DNA of 64,000 nt from Taudactylus pleione. Taxonomy: Eukaryota > Chordata > Amphibia > Anura > Myobatrachidae. The translations under genes and the position numbers were made by a program. Shown piece by piece: positions 10,772-21,421 of this stretch (positions within the stretch are counted from its first letter, which is position 1; the number at the start of each line of letters is the position of its first letter). Location: NCBI GenBank assembly GCA_031769625.1, contig JAUIMM010000200.1:51110001-51174000 (forward strand). The letters are read 5' to 3'. Below the pieces are notes generated by a model that had not been told where the DNA came from, made no database searches, and saw nothing but the letters and a program-made list of their open reading frames with translations.

Positions 10772-11165
10772 AAGACCATCGCGACCATTGGGCTTGCGAC
10801 GAGACCCTTGTGGTAGGGTCTCGTTGCCGCAAGCCCCAGAGAGATTTCGGCTCTCACAGAGCCGAAATCTCTCCCACTGACATCACTCATGATGTCAGTG
10901 GGGCCGCCCCCAAACGGAGGCGTTCCCATGGGAACACCTCCGTTTGGGCCACTCCCCTGGCCCGCCCACCAAAGGGGGCGTGCTGTTACTCAACATCGAC
11001 AGCACGCCCCCTTTGGTACGAGACCCAGAGCGACGGTTTGCCCGTCGCTATACGGGTCTCGCGCATGCGCACGACGGAGCTGGCTCCGTCGTGCGCATTT
11101 GCACTGGGCCACCATCGACCCGCTTGAGAGCGCATAGCGCTCGCGAGCGGGTCTGAATCAGGCCC
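10772..11165. mobile_element. Chained-hairpin MITE, family A, copy 3 (left-truncated)
   Basis: Begins inside the element at CAAGACCATCGCGACC and runs to the intact right end (GGGTCTGAATCAGGCCC, then TAT). Palindromes seen: GAGACCCTTGTGGTAGGGTCTC, AGAGATTTCGGCTCTCACAG with its complement, CCCACTGACATCACTCATG with its complement, GGCGTTCCCATGGGAACACC, AAAGGGGGCGTGCTGT with its complement, and GCGAGCGG arms. The same left truncation occurs at 21422, whereas the unit-3 copy (27083) has the full left end. Confidence 0.8.
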
Positions 11166-11299
11166 TATATGTGTGTGTATATGTGTACTACAGTACGTAT
11201 GTAAATGTATGTGACTATGTGTGTGTGTATATGTGTACTACAGTACGTTTGTAAATGTATATGTACGTGCCTGCGTATGTGTAAAACAGTACGTATACA

Positions 11300-11975
11300 G
11301 TGCTTGTGTGCATACCCCCCAACCATCATGACTAAGGTGCGACAGTCCTGTTTTTTGGGTGCTGTCACACCTGTAGCCTGGAGGAACGGTAGAGAGTGCA
11401 GCCTGTCCTATAGGAAAGTGATGTGCATGCTCCAAGCATGAAATGAAATGGGGACGTGCTTTGTAGCCATGCAACTTTTTCATTAATGTGCCCAAAGCTG
11501 GCAAACAAGGACTTGATCCCCATTTCCCATATGTTGCCATCTAGGGCCCCCCAGCTTAAGTGCCCTGGACACCCCCAAAACATAAAACAGCTCTGATTGG
11601 AGCAACTGATCACCATCTTCTGGCTGTCTCTTCTGGCCGCAGCATGTACATGATGATTCCGTACGGCCATGCTGATTGGTGGAAGGCTCTTTTCATCCAC
11701 CAGTCACAGTGGTGGGGATTTCCACCAATTAGAATGCATGAGGCTGCAGAGACAAACTAGGGACGGAGAAGGCTGCTGGTAGAGTGAGTACCTCGTGTGG
11801 TCACCTCGCAGGTTAGAATTCAGCAATGTAATTTCTATTGTACTGTGTATGTGTTGTTCGTAAATAAGTTATGACTGCTCCACTATAATTTTCTGTCACT
11901 TTTTCTTATTGAGAGAAAACCCGGGGCCACTCACTTGGGTTTGCCCCCCAGCCTGAAAGTTGCCAGCCAGCCCCT
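11300..11975 (+). repeat. Block S, right-end segment, copy 1
   Basis: Carries GCATACCCCCCAACCATCATG, GCGACAGTCCTGTTTTTTGG, CTGATTGGTGGAAGGCTC and CACCAGTCACAGTGGTGGGG. It ends with GGGTTTGCCCCCCAGCC and GCCAGCCAGCCCCTG, the same terminus that ends the whole block at 28003. Copies at 21951-22624 and, internally deleted, 27690-28003. Confidence 0.75.
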
Positions 11976-13166
11976 GCCTGTATGTATGTATGCATGCATG
12001 TATGTGACTATGTGATGTCTGTATGTATATAAAATGTCTATGTGACTATGTGATGACTGTATGTATGTGTGTATACAACTATGCATGTATATGTGACTAT
12101 GTGATGACTGTATGTATGTGTGTATGTATGTATACAACTATGCATGTATATGTGAATGTGCTGATTGTATGTATGTGTGTATGTATGTATACAACTATGC
12201 ATGTATATGTGAATATTGATGACTGTATGTATGTTACTGTATGTATATGTGTTATGTGATGACTATGTATGTAACTGTATGTATATGTGACTATGTGATG
12301 ACTGTATGTATGTAACTGTATGTGTATGTGACTATGTGATGACTGTATGTATGTGTGTATGTATGTATACAACTATGCATGTATATGTGACCATATGATG
12401 ACTGTATGTATGTGTGTATGTATATGTGAATGTGATGACTGTATGTATGTGACTGTATGTATATGTGACCATGTGATGACTGTATGTATGTGTGTATGTA
12501 TATCTGAATGTGATGACTGTATGTATGTGACTGTATGTATATGTGACTATGTGATGACTGTATGTATGTAACTGTATGTGTATGTGACTATGTGATGACT
12601 GTATGTATGTAACTGTATGTGTATGTGACTATGTGATGACTGTATGTATATGTGTATGTATGTATGTATACAACTATGCATGTATATGTGAATATGTGAT
12701 GACTGTATGTATGTAACTGTATGTGTATGTGAATATGTGATGACTGTATGTATGTAACTGTATGTGTATGTGACTATGTGATGACTGTATGTATGTAACT
12801 GTATGTGTATGTGACTATGTGATGACTGTATGTATGTGTGTATGTATATGTGAATGTGATAACTGTATGTATATGTGACTATGTGATGACTGTATGTATG
12901 TAACTGTATGTGTATGTGACTATGTGATGACTGTATGTATATGTGACTATGTGATGACTATGTATTTAACTGTATGTGTATGTGACTATGTGATGACTGT
13001 ATGTATGTGTGTATGTATGTAAACAGCTATGCATGTATATATGAATGTGATGACTGTATGTATGTGTGTATGTATGTATACAAATATGCATGTATATGTG
13101 ACCATGTGATGACTGTATGTATGTGTGTATGTATATGTGAATGTGATGACTGTATGTAACTGTATG
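11976..13166. repeat. TATG-rich minisatellite tract 3 (left of the DIRS element)
   Basis: Same modules as tracts 1 and 2. It is continuous in character with 19327-20482 across the DIRS insertion; its last bases (GATGACTGTATGTAACTGTATG) abut the DIRS left end. Confidence 0.85.
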
Positions 13167-13322
13167 TTTCTACTTCAGGGTCCATAGGGGGTCCACAGGG
13201 TTGACCTTGGGGTATAACTGGATCTGGATCCACGGGCACCACGCAGTTAAAGCTTTGCTGCTCCCAGGATGCACTTGGGTCCGTCCTCCTCAATACCCCG
13301 CCCCGGCCACAGGCACCTCTGT
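13167..13322 (+). repeat. DIRS left inverted terminal repeat
   Basis: TTTCTACTTCAGGGTCCATA through GGCCACAGGCACCTC. Its complement appears at about 19140-19287 with few differences (TATAACTGG versus TATAGCTGG; CTTCAGG versus ACGAAG at the tip). Confidence 0.9.
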
Positions 13323-14364
13323 TTTTAGTTGGTGCCCGGCCGGAGTCGGGTCACCCTGTCGCAGTGGGGCTGCAGGAGCTGCCCCTAAGCTTTATTTTAA
13401 AAGAGAAATTTTTTATTTTTTTCAACTTTTTTTACACTGTTAGAGCGGCAGCATCAGACTGTCCTTTAGGACGTCCACGCTGCCGCTCCTTCTCCCCGCT
13501 GGCGCCGCGACGCCAGTACAGCTCTGGGGATCGCGGCGGGACCCCAGAGCCTGTACTAGCCGGGCTCTGGGGACTCCCTTGACTGCTGCCGGACGGACGG
13601 GGATCAGGTAAGCCGCGGGTCGCCGCGTGCGGCGGCCCGCGGATACTTCAATGCAGTCAGGAGCCTCCGGTCTCTGGGGACAGACCGGAGGCGCTAGCGG
13701 CGGCGGCGGGCTCCCCCTCAATTGAGGAATACCCCGCGTGTCCGCTAGACCACCAGGGTATCAGGCTGGTAGCGGGACCGGCAACCCGGGGGTTAATTGC
13801 TAGCCAGGGGAGGCAGCCTTCCCTGTCTAGCGGCTCCTCCCCTCAGCTCAGCGCGCCTTTCAACTAGGAGTCTGGCGTCGCTGAGCTACTCTTATCTCTC
13901 GGCCACTCCTCCTCTGAGGTCTCCGGCGGCCATCTTTACTGGCACATCGCAGACTCCCAGGCGGTATCAAGTGGACCGGTCCCCCTGTGTACCTCTCCCC
14001 TGCTAAAGGACAGTGTACACAGCGCTATAGCCCTCCCAGACACTGAATCTGGGCGGTTGATTGTAGCGGAAGGTGCAGTGAGTATAACTTTTCTGCATTG
14101 TATGTGACTATTGCTAGTGCTGCCTGTCTGTGACTTATTCTCCTTTACTGTCAGCTTATACCTATCCTTTTCCTTCTCCTACGGCCCGGCAGGTGTGTGG
14201 GGGAAGGGCGTTTTTCTGAGACCCTCACTTATATAAAACACGTATTTGTGGGGTCAGTCACATACTGTTGTGTGCTACACAGTACCATATCTGGGCTGTT
14301 GTGTCGCATACTGGTGAGTGCGCGGGTGTTAAAACCGTAATTCCTCTGGTGATACCTGTTTCTT

Positions 14365-15936
14365 GTGATTTACGGTATCATGTCTGATGAGGAGACTGAG
14401 CGCTCTGTGGCTCCTGTGCTATTTTCCTGCAGACGCTGTGCTGCTGGAGTTGATGGGGAGGACTTATCTCAGGATGGTCTGTGCGGGCGGTGCCAGCTGG
14501 TACCGGGCCCCTCCAACCCCCCTGTATCACAGGACCCTCCTTGGGCGATGTTTTCACATGTGCTGGCGTCTATTGCGGACCGGTTATCGGTCCCATCAGC
14601 GGTCCCTTCTAGGGCGTTACCGCAGCCCACCATCCCCCATTCCCCGAGGGTTCCACAAATGTTGCGGTCTTCCCCCGGGGCCCAGACTGTGGGTCCTTAC
14701 TCGGGACTGCCTGTGTATGTGCAGTCTTCCCCAGGGACGTGTCAGTCTGTAGTGCCTTTGCAGAGTTTTGCTCCGACGGCTCCTCCGCCTTGGGTGGATG
14801 TTCTATCCAGCTCCGTACAGAGTCTGGCGGCTTCATCCTCGGCGTTTCAGTCCATGTTGCAAGGTGATGTGCCACCAAGGGTGTCTAAACGTCCGGTTGT
14901 GAGTTCACTAGCTGCGCAGTTGTCGGACTCGGAAGTGTCCTCAGATGATGGAGAAATCCATGAGGACTCTGACTCTGATGTCATGGGGCAGGAGGTGGAA
15001 GCTAAGTCCTCCATTAATGTTCCAGCCTTAGTTAGGGCGGTACGGGCTATCCTACATGTTGAGGATGATGCGCCGGCTCCTAGGTCGAAGTTTCCTACCT
15101 TTAAAAAGGCCAAGGTGACCTCAACTGTGTTCCCCCTGTCTGATCAATTATCGGATCATATGGCGGCGGCCTGGCAATTACCTAGTAAGAGGTTCCATCA
15201 ACAGAAGAGGTTGGCGGCGAACTATCCTTTTCCTGAAGCTCATTGCAGGAAATGGGAAACTCCGCCGGCGGTGGATTCCCACGTTACCCGCTTGATCAAA
15301 AGCGCGACGTTGCCATTGCCGTCTATCTCCTCTTTGAAGGATCCCACGGACAGGAAGGTGGAGACTTGTTTAAAGTCCATTTATTCTCTTTCCGGGGCGG
15401 TGGCTCGCCCGTCCATGGCTATCTCCTGGGTGGCTAAAGCCATTGAGGCATGGGCCAATGCCTTGGAGGATACCTTTCCTGATGAGGCTCCGGATATCCA
15501 GAGAGCGTTAGTGGGACAGATGCGGGATGCAGCTTCCTATATTGGGGAAGCGTCTTTGGATGCCAGCCTGCTCACTTCTCGGGTGTCGGCTGCAGCGGTA
15601 TCTGCTCGGCGCTCCCTGTGGCTGAGGTCCTGGAGGGCTGATGCAGATTCAAAAAAGGGTCTGGAGGCCTTGCCTTTTAATGGTGATTTACTATTTGGTC
15701 CGGATTTGGACAGAATAGTGGATACTTTGGCTAAGTCCAAGTCGGCTTTTCTCCCTTCGGCCTCTGCGCCGGCTAAAGTGAGGAGCTCTGCCTTTCGGTC
15801 CTTTCGGGTTCAGGGTAAGGCCAAGGGCCAGTCCTTCCCGAGACATTCGGCGACCAAGGCCGCACCCAAGCCCAAGAAGCAGGCATGGAGTGCTCGGCGC
15901 CCTTCTTCCAAGCAGGAGGATAAGCCTGCTGCCTGA
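14365..15936 (+). CDS. DIRS ORF1, gag-like protein
   Basis: This 523-residue frame is the putative nucleocapsid protein of the element. Near the N-terminus Cys22, Cys25, Cys40 and Cys43 form a CX2C-X14-CX2C pair compatible with a zinc ribbon. A Ser/Pro-rich region follows, then an acidic stretch (SDSEVSSDDGEIHED). The middle contains a hydrophobic helical section, and the C-terminus is basic (KAAPKPKKQAWSARRPSSKQ). A second Met (MSDEETE) five codons in may be the real start. ORF1 overlaps the next frame by 47 bases in a different frame, so downstream expression needs frameshifting, reinitiation or a separate start. DIRS gag proteins are poorly conserved; the call rests mainly on position and composition. 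Confidence 0.8.
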   Translation: MIYGIMSDEETERSVAPVLFSCRRCAAGVDGEDLSQDGLCGRCQLVPGPSNPPVSQDPPWAMFSHVLASIADRLSVPSAVPSRALPQPTIPHSPRVPQMLRSSPGAQTVGPYSGLPVYVQSSPGTCQSVVPLQSFAPTAPPPWVDVLSSSVQSLAASSSAFQSMLQGDVPPRVSKRPVVSSLAAQLSDSEVSSDDGEIHEDSDSDVMGQEVEAKSSINVPALVRAVRAILHVEDDAPAPRSKFPTFKKAKVTSTVFPLSDQLSDHMAAAWQLPSKRFHQQKRLAANYPFPEAHCRKWETPPAVDSHVTRLIKSATLPLPSISSLKDPTDRKVETCLKSIYSLSGAVARPSMAISWVAKAIEAWANALEDTFPDEAPDIQRALVGQMRDAASYIGEASLDASLLTSRVSAAAVSARRSLWLRSWRADADSKKGLEALPFNGDLLFGPDLDRIVDTLAKSKSAFLPSASAPAKVRSSAFRSFRVQGKAKGQSFPRHSATKAAPKPKKQAWSARRPSSKQEDKPAA

Positions 15937-17842
15937 TGGGACGGGCCTCTCTCTGGGGGACCCCAGAGTGGGAGGCCGACTTCTCCAATTCGCCCAGTGT
16001 TGGCACAATACCACCACGGATGCCTGGGTTCGAGAAGTAGTCTCTCAGGGGTACGGCCTGTCTTTTCGGTTCAGGCCGCCCCACCAGTTTTTCTGTACGA
16101 GTCCTTCTCTGGACAAGACCAAAGCGGGTCAGATTCAGGTAGCTATAGAATCCTTGCTACAAGCAGGGGTCATTGTTCCCGTTCCGCAGTCTCAGCGCGG
16201 GACGGGGTACTATTCTACTCTGTTTCTGGTACAGAAACCCAATGGTTCTCATCGCCCTATCCTGAATTTGAAGTCTCTGAACAGATACCTCAGAGTTCCC
16301 AGGTTCAGGATGGAAACGTTACGTTCCATCATTCTGGCGATGGAACCCGGGGATTATATGGTCTCCCTCGATATCCAGGACGCCTATCTCCATGTGCCCA
16401 TAGCACCGGCACATCAGCGGTATCTGAGGTTTGCTATCCTGAACCATCACTACCAATTTCGGGCGTTGCCTTTTGGCCTTTCCACGGCTCCGAGGGTGTT
16501 CACCAAGGTGATGGCGGTTATGGCTGCCCACCTTCGGGGTCAGGGTCTACGTCTGTTGCCGTACCTGGACGATCTTCTGCTGCTGGCGAGCTCCCCGGAG
16601 GTGCTTCTTCGACATCTCCACCTGACCATTGCTTGTCTTCAAGCACACGGGTGGTTGATAAACTGGAAGAAGTCCTCCCTGATTCCATCACAGCGGATGG
16701 TTCATTTGGGAGCCCTGCTGGATTCTCGTCAGCAGCGGATTTTCCTGACTCCAGAGAAGGTCTCCTCCCTGCAGCTGCGGATACACAGTTGCCTGAGCAG
16801 TTGCCGCCTGTCGGTCCATTCAGCTATGAGAGTTCTGGGGTCCATGGTGTCGACATTCGACATGGTGGAATTTGCCCAGTTCCATTCCCGGCCCCTGCAG
16901 GGGCTGATTCTATCGGAATGGAACGGGTTACCTCACCGGATCCGCTCTCAGATGCTGGTGTTGTCCGCGGAGGTTCGGCAGTCTTTGGCTTGGTGGCTTC
17001 AGACGGTGCATCTGGTCGAGGGGCGCCCCTTTTGGATCCCGGACTGGGTCCTGCTCACGACGGATGCCAGTCTTCGGGGTTGGGGGGCAGTGACCGGCTC
17101 ATTATCGCTTCAGGGTCGTTGGTCTGCGGAAGAAGCACTTCTCCCCATCAACATCCTGGAACTGCGGGCTGTGTACAGGGCCCTGCAGTCGTCCGGCCCC
17201 GCTCTTCACGGAAGGGCGGTTCAGGTGCAGTCCGACAACGCCACCACGGTGGCGTACATCAACCACCAAGGGGGAACTCGCAGTCGGGCAGCAATGTCGG
17301 AGGTGTCTCGCATTCTTGCTTGGGCGGAGTGTCACGTTCCAGCGATCTCGGCAGTCTTCATTCCCGGAGTCCTCAATTGGGAGGCGGACTTCCTCAGCCG
17401 TCACGATGTGCATCCCGGGGAATGGTCGCTTCACCCAGAGGTGTTTCAGCTACTCGTGGACAGGTGGGGGCTGCCGGAGCTGGACTTGATGGCCTCCCGT
17501 CACAATCACAAGTTGCCCGTTTACGGGTCAAGGACAAGAGACGCAGGCGCCTGTCTGGTAGACGCTCTGTCGGTGAAATGGACGTTTCACCTGGCGTATC
17601 TGTTTCCTCCGATATCCTTACTTCCTCGGGTTCTGCGGAAATTCAAGCAGGACGGCGGCACGCTCGTGCTGGTGGCTCCGGCGTGGCCCAGACGTCCTTG
17701 GTACTCCGATCTGAGGTGCCTCTCCATCGACGCTCCGTACCTTCTTCCTCAGCGACGGGACCTGTTGTCTCAGGGGCCCTGCCTTTACCCGGATCTGGGT
17801 CGGCTGTCTTTGACGGAGTGGCTCTTGAGACAGCCGTCTTGA
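15890..17842 (+). CDS. DIRS ORF2, reverse transcriptase / RNase H / Dam-methylase-like
   Basis: This 650-residue frame carries the RT palm motifs SLDIQDAYLHVPI (catalytic Asp161), LPFGLSTAPRVF (193-204) and the active-site box YLDD (225-228). It copies element RNA into DNA. The RNase H domain follows: TTDASLRGWG (Asp392), LELRAV (Glu424), QSDNATT (Asp449) and WEADFLSR (Asp500) supply the four expected carboxylates. From about residue 530 (DLMASRHNHKLPVYGS... APAWPRRPWYSDL) it resembles the methyltransferase-like domain of DIRS elements. No stop or frameshift is present. The initiator is uncertain, since the frame opens inside the ORF1 overlap. Confidence 0.93.
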   Translation: MLGALLPSRRISLLPDGTGLSLGDPRVGGRLLQFAQCWHNTTTDAWVREVVSQGYGLSFRFRPPHQFFCTSPSLDKTKAGQIQVAIESLLQAGVIVPVPQSQRGTGYYSTLFLVQKPNGSHRPILNLKSLNRYLRVPRFRMETLRSIILAMEPGDYMVSLDIQDAYLHVPIAPAHQRYLRFAILNHHYQFRALPFGLSTAPRVFTKVMAVMAAHLRGQGLRLLPYLDDLLLLASSPEVLLRHLHLTIACLQAHGWLINWKKSSLIPSQRMVHLGALLDSRQQRIFLTPEKVSSLQLRIHSCLSSCRLSVHSAMRVLGSMVSTFDMVEFAQFHSRPLQGLILSEWNGLPHRIRSQMLVLSAEVRQSLAWWLQTVHLVEGRPFWIPDWVLLTTDASLRGWGAVTGSLSLQGRWSAEEALLPINILELRAVYRALQSSGPALHGRAVQVQSDNATTVAYINHQGGTRSRAAMSEVSRILAWAECHVPAISAVFIPGVLNWEADFLSRHDVHPGEWSLHPEVFQLLVDRWGLPELDLMASRHNHKLPVYGSRTRDAGACLVDALSVKWTFHLAYLFPPISLLPRVLRKFKQDGGTLVLVAPAWPRRPWYSDLRCLSIDAPYLLPQRRDLLSQGPCLYPDLGRLSLTEWLLRQPS

Positions 17843-18858
17843 GGTCTAGGGGTTTCTCCAGTTCAGTGATTGGTACCATGCTTAGGGCACGCAAGCCTGC
17901 CTCCGCGCGGATTTACCACAGGGTGTGGCGCACTTATTTTCAGTGGTGTGAATCCAGAAACTATGATCCGCAGGTGTTCCGGGTTTCCAGAATCTTGGAA
18001 TTTCTTCAATCGGGTTTGGACCTCGGCTTACGCCTGGCCTCTCTGAAGGTTCATGTGTCTGCTTTGTCCGTGTGGTTTCAGCGACGGATTGCTACACTGC
18101 CAGATGTTTACACCTTTTTCCAAGGTGTTCTCAGGATCCAGCCTCCCTTCGTGCCTCCGGTGGCTCCGTGGGACTTGACGGTGGTACTGAGGGTCTTGCA
18201 GGGTCCTCCTTTTGAGCCGCTTGAGTCGGTGGAGCTCAAGTGGCTGACGTTTAAGACCATTTTTCTCCTGGCAATTGCTTCGGCCAGGAGGGTTTCAGAA
18301 TTGGGGGCGCTTTCCTGTCGCCCTCCTTTTCTGATTTTTCACCAGGACAGGGCAGTGCTCCGCACGCGTCCTGAGTTTTTGCCCAAAGTGGTTTCAAAGT
18401 TCCACATTAATCAGGAACTTGTTGTACCAGCTTTTCAGTCACCTGATCTTTCTGCTGGTGAGGCTTCCTTGGATGTGGTCCGGGCACTTAGAATCTATGT
18501 GGACCGGACTGCTTCGGTTAGGAAGTCGGATTCTTTGTTTGTCCTCTTCGGTTTTCACAAGAGGGGTTGGCCTGCCAACAGGCAAACGTTAGCCCGTTGG
18601 CTTCGTTCAGTTATTTGTGAGGCTTATGCGCAGGAGGGTTTACCTGTGCCAGCCTCTGTTAAGGCTCATTCCACTCGTTCTGTGGGTCCCTCTTGGGCTG
18701 CTAGACGTGGCGCCTCCGCTGTTCAGCTGTGTAAGGCGGCTACTTGGTCTTCAATTCAGACGTTTTTGAGGTTTTATGCGTTTGACACCTTCGCCTCTCA
18801 GGATGCATCCTTTGGGCGCCGGGTACTCCTTTCAGCACAGGAGCGTCCCCGCCCTTAG
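17578..18858 (+). CDS. DIRS ORF3, tyrosine recombinase
   Basis: This is the recombinase that inserts the circular DNA form. Catalytic residues are visible: Arg in SARRVSELGAL (18289), His and Arg in AHSTRSV (18667 and 18676), Trp in ATWSSIQ (18745, in the second His/Trp position) and the nucleophile Tyr in LRFYAFD (18775). The N-terminal core-binding part is RKPASARIYHRVWRTYF. The frame is open upstream to 15997, but that part overlaps ORF2 and has the low-complexity Ser/Gly composition of an out-of-frame translation. I chose Met at 17578; Met at 17878 is the next candidate but would trim the core-binding domain. The frame ends just before the internal complementary region. Confidence 0.9.
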   Translation: MDVSPGVSVSSDILTSSGSAEIQAGRRHARAGGSGVAQTSLVLRSEVPLHRRSVPSSSATGPVVSGALPLPGSGSAVFDGVALETAVLRSRGFSSSVIGTMLRARKPASARIYHRVWRTYFQWCESRNYDPQVFRVSRILEFLQSGLDLGLRLASLKVHVSALSVWFQRRIATLPDVYTFFQGVLRIQPPFVPPVAPWDLTVVLRVLQGPPFEPLESVELKWLTFKTIFLLAIASARRVSELGALSCRPPFLIFHQDRAVLRTRPEFLPKVVSKFHINQELVVPAFQSPDLSAGEASLDVVRALRIYVDRTASVRKSDSLFVLFGFHKRGWPANRQTLARWLRSVICEAYAQEGLPVPASVKAHSTRSVGPSWAARRGASAVQLCKAATWSSIQTFLRFYAFDTFASQDASFGRRVLLSAQERPRP

Positions 18859-18889
18859 TTGAACTGCTTTGGGACATCCCCAAGGTCAA

Positions 18890-18995
18890 CCCTGTGGACC
18901 CCCTATGGACCCTGAAGTAGAAAACAAGAGATATGGTAAGAACTTACCTTTGTTATCTCTGTTTCTACGAAGTCCATAGGGTCCACAGGGCGCCC
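18890..18995 (+). repeat. DIRS internal complementary region
   Basis: The left half (GGTCAACCCTGTGGACCCCC to CTGAAGTAGAAA) is the complement of the left outer end. The right half (AACAAGAGATATGGTAAG to TCCATAGGGTCCACAGGG) is the complement of the right outer end, including 39 bases that the left end lacks. Together they spell the circle junction and are thought to template restoration of the ends during replication. Confidence 0.9.
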
Positions 18996-19139
18996 GCCCT
19001 GACGCACCTGGCTTCAAATGGGCTGTGTGGCTGGTCACCGGTTTTCCGTCTCCCATTTCTGTGAGTATGGTTTCTTGTGTGTTCCAGTCTTCCTTCTCTC
19101 TGTTTAGTCTCCTCCTCCGGCCTTAGCTGCTTACCAACT

Positions 19140-19326
19140 GAGGTGCCTGTGGCCGGGGCGGGGTATAGAGGAGGACGGACCCAAGTGCATCCTGGGAGCA
19201 GCAAAGCTTTAACTGCGTGGTGCCCGTGGATCCAGATCCAGCTATACCCCAAGGTCAACCCTGTGGACCCTATGGACTTCGTAGAAACAGAGATAACAAA
19301 GGTAAGTTCTTACCATATCTCTTGTT
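19140..19326 (+). repeat. DIRS right inverted terminal repeat
   Basis: Complement of the left repeat (GAGGTGCCTGTGGCC to GGTCAACCCTGTGGACCC), plus a 39-base extension absent from the left. The extension contains the palindrome GGTAAGTTCTTACC and ends CTCTTGTT. Confidence 0.9.
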
Positions 19327-20482
19327 ATATGTGACTATGTGATGACTGTATGTATGTAACTGTATGTGTATGTGACTATGTGATGACTGTATGTATGTGT
19401 GTATGTATGTATACAACTATGCATGTATATGTGAATGTGATGACTGTATGTATGTGTATATGTATGTATACAACTATGCATGTATATGTGAATATGTGAT
19501 GACTGTATGTATGTAACTGTATGTATATGTGAATATGTGATGACTGTATGTATGTAACTGTATGTGTATGTGACTATGTGATGACTGTATGTATGTAACT
19601 GTATGTGTATGTGACTATGTGATGACTGTATGTATGTGTGTATGTATGTATGTATACAACTATGCATGTCTATGTGACTATGTGATGACTGTATGTATGT
19701 GTGTATGTATGTATACAACTTTGCATGTATATGTGAATATGTGATGACTGTATGTATGTAACTGTATGTATATGTGAATATGTGATGACTGTATGTATGT
19801 AACTGTATGTGTATGTGACTGTGATGACCGTATGTATGTAACTGTATGTGTATAAGACTGTGATGACTGTATGCATGTGTGTATGTATGTATACAACTAT
19901 GCATGTATATGTGACTATGTGATGACTGTATGTATGTATGTATACAACTATGCATGTATATGTGAATATGTGATGACTGTATGTATATGTGAACATGTGA
20001 TGACTGTATGTATGTAACTGTATGTATATGTGAATATGTGATGACTATATGTATGTAACTGTATGTATATGTGACTATGTGATGACTGTATGTATGTATA
20101 CAACTAAGCATGTATATGTAACTGTGATGACTGTATGTATGTAACTGTATGTATGTGTGACTATGTGATGCCTGTATGTATGCATATATGTGTATGTGAC
20201 TGTATGTATGTGTGTGTGACTATGTGATGACTGTATGTATGCGTGTATGCATGTATGTGCATGTGATTATGTATGTAGGTATGTGTGACTATGTGATGCC
20301 TGTTTGTATGTATGTGTGACGGTGATGACAGTATGTATGTGTGACTATGTGATGACTATGCACGTGTGTGACTATGTGTATGTGTATGATAACTTTGTAT
20401 GAATAAATGTGACTGTATACATATATGTGTGTGACAGTATGCATGAGTATAAGTGTGTTAACGCATATCTGTGTGACAGTAT
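19327..20482. repeat. TATG-rich minisatellite tract 4 (right of the DIRS element)
   Basis: Resumes with ATATGTGACTATGTGATGAC directly after the DIRS right end. A 258-codon open frame on the - strand across it is pure repeat translation (HTYSHHIVTYTYSYIH...) and is not a gene. Confidence 0.85.
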
Positions 20483-20818
20483 GGGCGGAATTCAATTGAC
20501 TCTAGCGCCCTTCGCGCCCGACGGAGCGATTCAATTGTTTCTCCTTTCGGGCGTGATAAGCTGCCAGTGCGCCATTTCAGCTCGCAGCCCCAGGGGTGTG
20601 CCAGCTGAAATGGGCGAAAAGTGTCCTCTTTGGGCGCCCAAACAGCACTTTTCGTGATCACATCCAGCACTTTGATTGGGGGAAGCCGATTTACGCGACT
20701 AAACCCGACCACTTTGGGCGCGATCAGCACGAAAAGTAGTAACAATTGAATAGCGCCCCGCGATCACTCGTCACTTTAGACGGGAGAACCGGACTGCTAA
20801 CACAATTGAATACCGCCC
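20483..20818. mobile_element. MITE N, copy 3
   Basis: Ends GGGCGGAATTCAATTG and CAATTGAATACCGCCC, flanked by TAT. Near-identical to the copy at 9892-10226. Confidence 0.8.
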
Positions 20819-20826
20819 TATGTATT

Positions 20827-21230
20827 CATACTTGTCTACCCTCCCGATTCGGCCAGCAGCCTCCCGAAAATCTGGTGCTGCTCCCGGCCCACTGGGAAGG
20901 CAGGCAAGCCTCCTGGCCCCCAGTGATGTGTCCGCACCCCCCCTCCGCAGTTAAAAGTATAAACCCCAGCAGCGGGGAGGCGGTGATGCGATTCCCGCTG
21001 AATCGCGTCATCATGGCTCCGTCCCCTGCTGTGCAATGTCATTAATGTCTGTAATGTGAAGAGAGGGCAGAGCCGCGATGACACGATCACGCTGTCACAG
21101 CCCCATGCTCTGCCCCAATAACGCGCAGTTGTGGGCCCCGCCTCCTTTGACAGCATCACGCCTCCCGCTGTGTAAGCCGAAAGCATACTCCCGGAAGGTG
21201 GAAGCTAAATGTCGGCAAGCCTGATGTATG
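20827..21230 (+). mobile_element. hAT-like element Q, copy 3
   Basis: Same ends and interior as 10235-10639, with a handful of differences by eye (for example CCCAATAACGCGCAG versus CCCAATGATGCGTCAG). It is part of the duplicated unit. Confidence 0.75.
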
Positions 21231-21421
21231 TGTGGCTATGTGTACAACAGTACGTATGTAACTATATGTGACTATATGTGTATGTATATGTGTAGCTATG
21301 TGTACAACAGTACGTATGTAAATATATGTGACTATATGTGTATGTATATGTGTAGCTATGTGTACTACAGTACGTATGTAAATGTACGTGACTATATATG
21401 TATGTGTATATGTGTACTACT
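21231..21421. repeat. GTACGTATGTAA short tandem repeats, unit 2
   Basis: Three ~65-base units, one more than in unit 1, immediately before the truncated family A copy. The tract resumes at about 21828-21950. Confidence 0.7.

Larger units (their letters stand above)
13167..19326 (+). mobile_element. DIRS-type tyrosine-recombinase retrotransposon, apparently full length
   Basis: Order: left inverted terminal repeat, GC-rich leader, gag-like frame, RT/RNase H frame, tyrosine recombinase frame, internal complementary region, right inverted terminal repeat. The internal region (about 18890-18995) is complementary to both outer ends, the hallmark of DIRS elements, which replicate through a circle and use a tyrosine recombinase rather than an integrase. 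There are no LTRs and no visible target duplication. The left junction is ...AACTGTATG/TTTCTACTTC and the right is CTCTTGTT/ATATGTGAC. All three frames are uninterrupted, so this copy looks young. Confidence 0.93.

Noticed and set aside
15997..17577. N-terminal 527 codons of the frame that ends in the DIRS recombinase
   Set aside because: They overlap the RT/RNase H frame, and the translation is Ser/Gly/Pro-rich with no motif, as expected for an alternate reading of a constrained frame. The recombinase start was placed downstream.
13167..19326. Possible endogenous retrovirus or LTR retrotransposon
   Set aside because: No direct long terminal repeats, protease, integrase or envelope. Inverted ends, the internal complementary region and the tyrosine recombinase identify DIRS.
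19335..20111. 258-codon open frame on the - strand, and dozens of similar Tyr-Ile-His-Thr-rich frames in the TATG tracts on both strands
   Set aside because: The peptide is the translation of a 4-base-biased minisatellite whose units happen to avoid stops in some frames. There is no conserved domain, and the frame changes with every unit variant.
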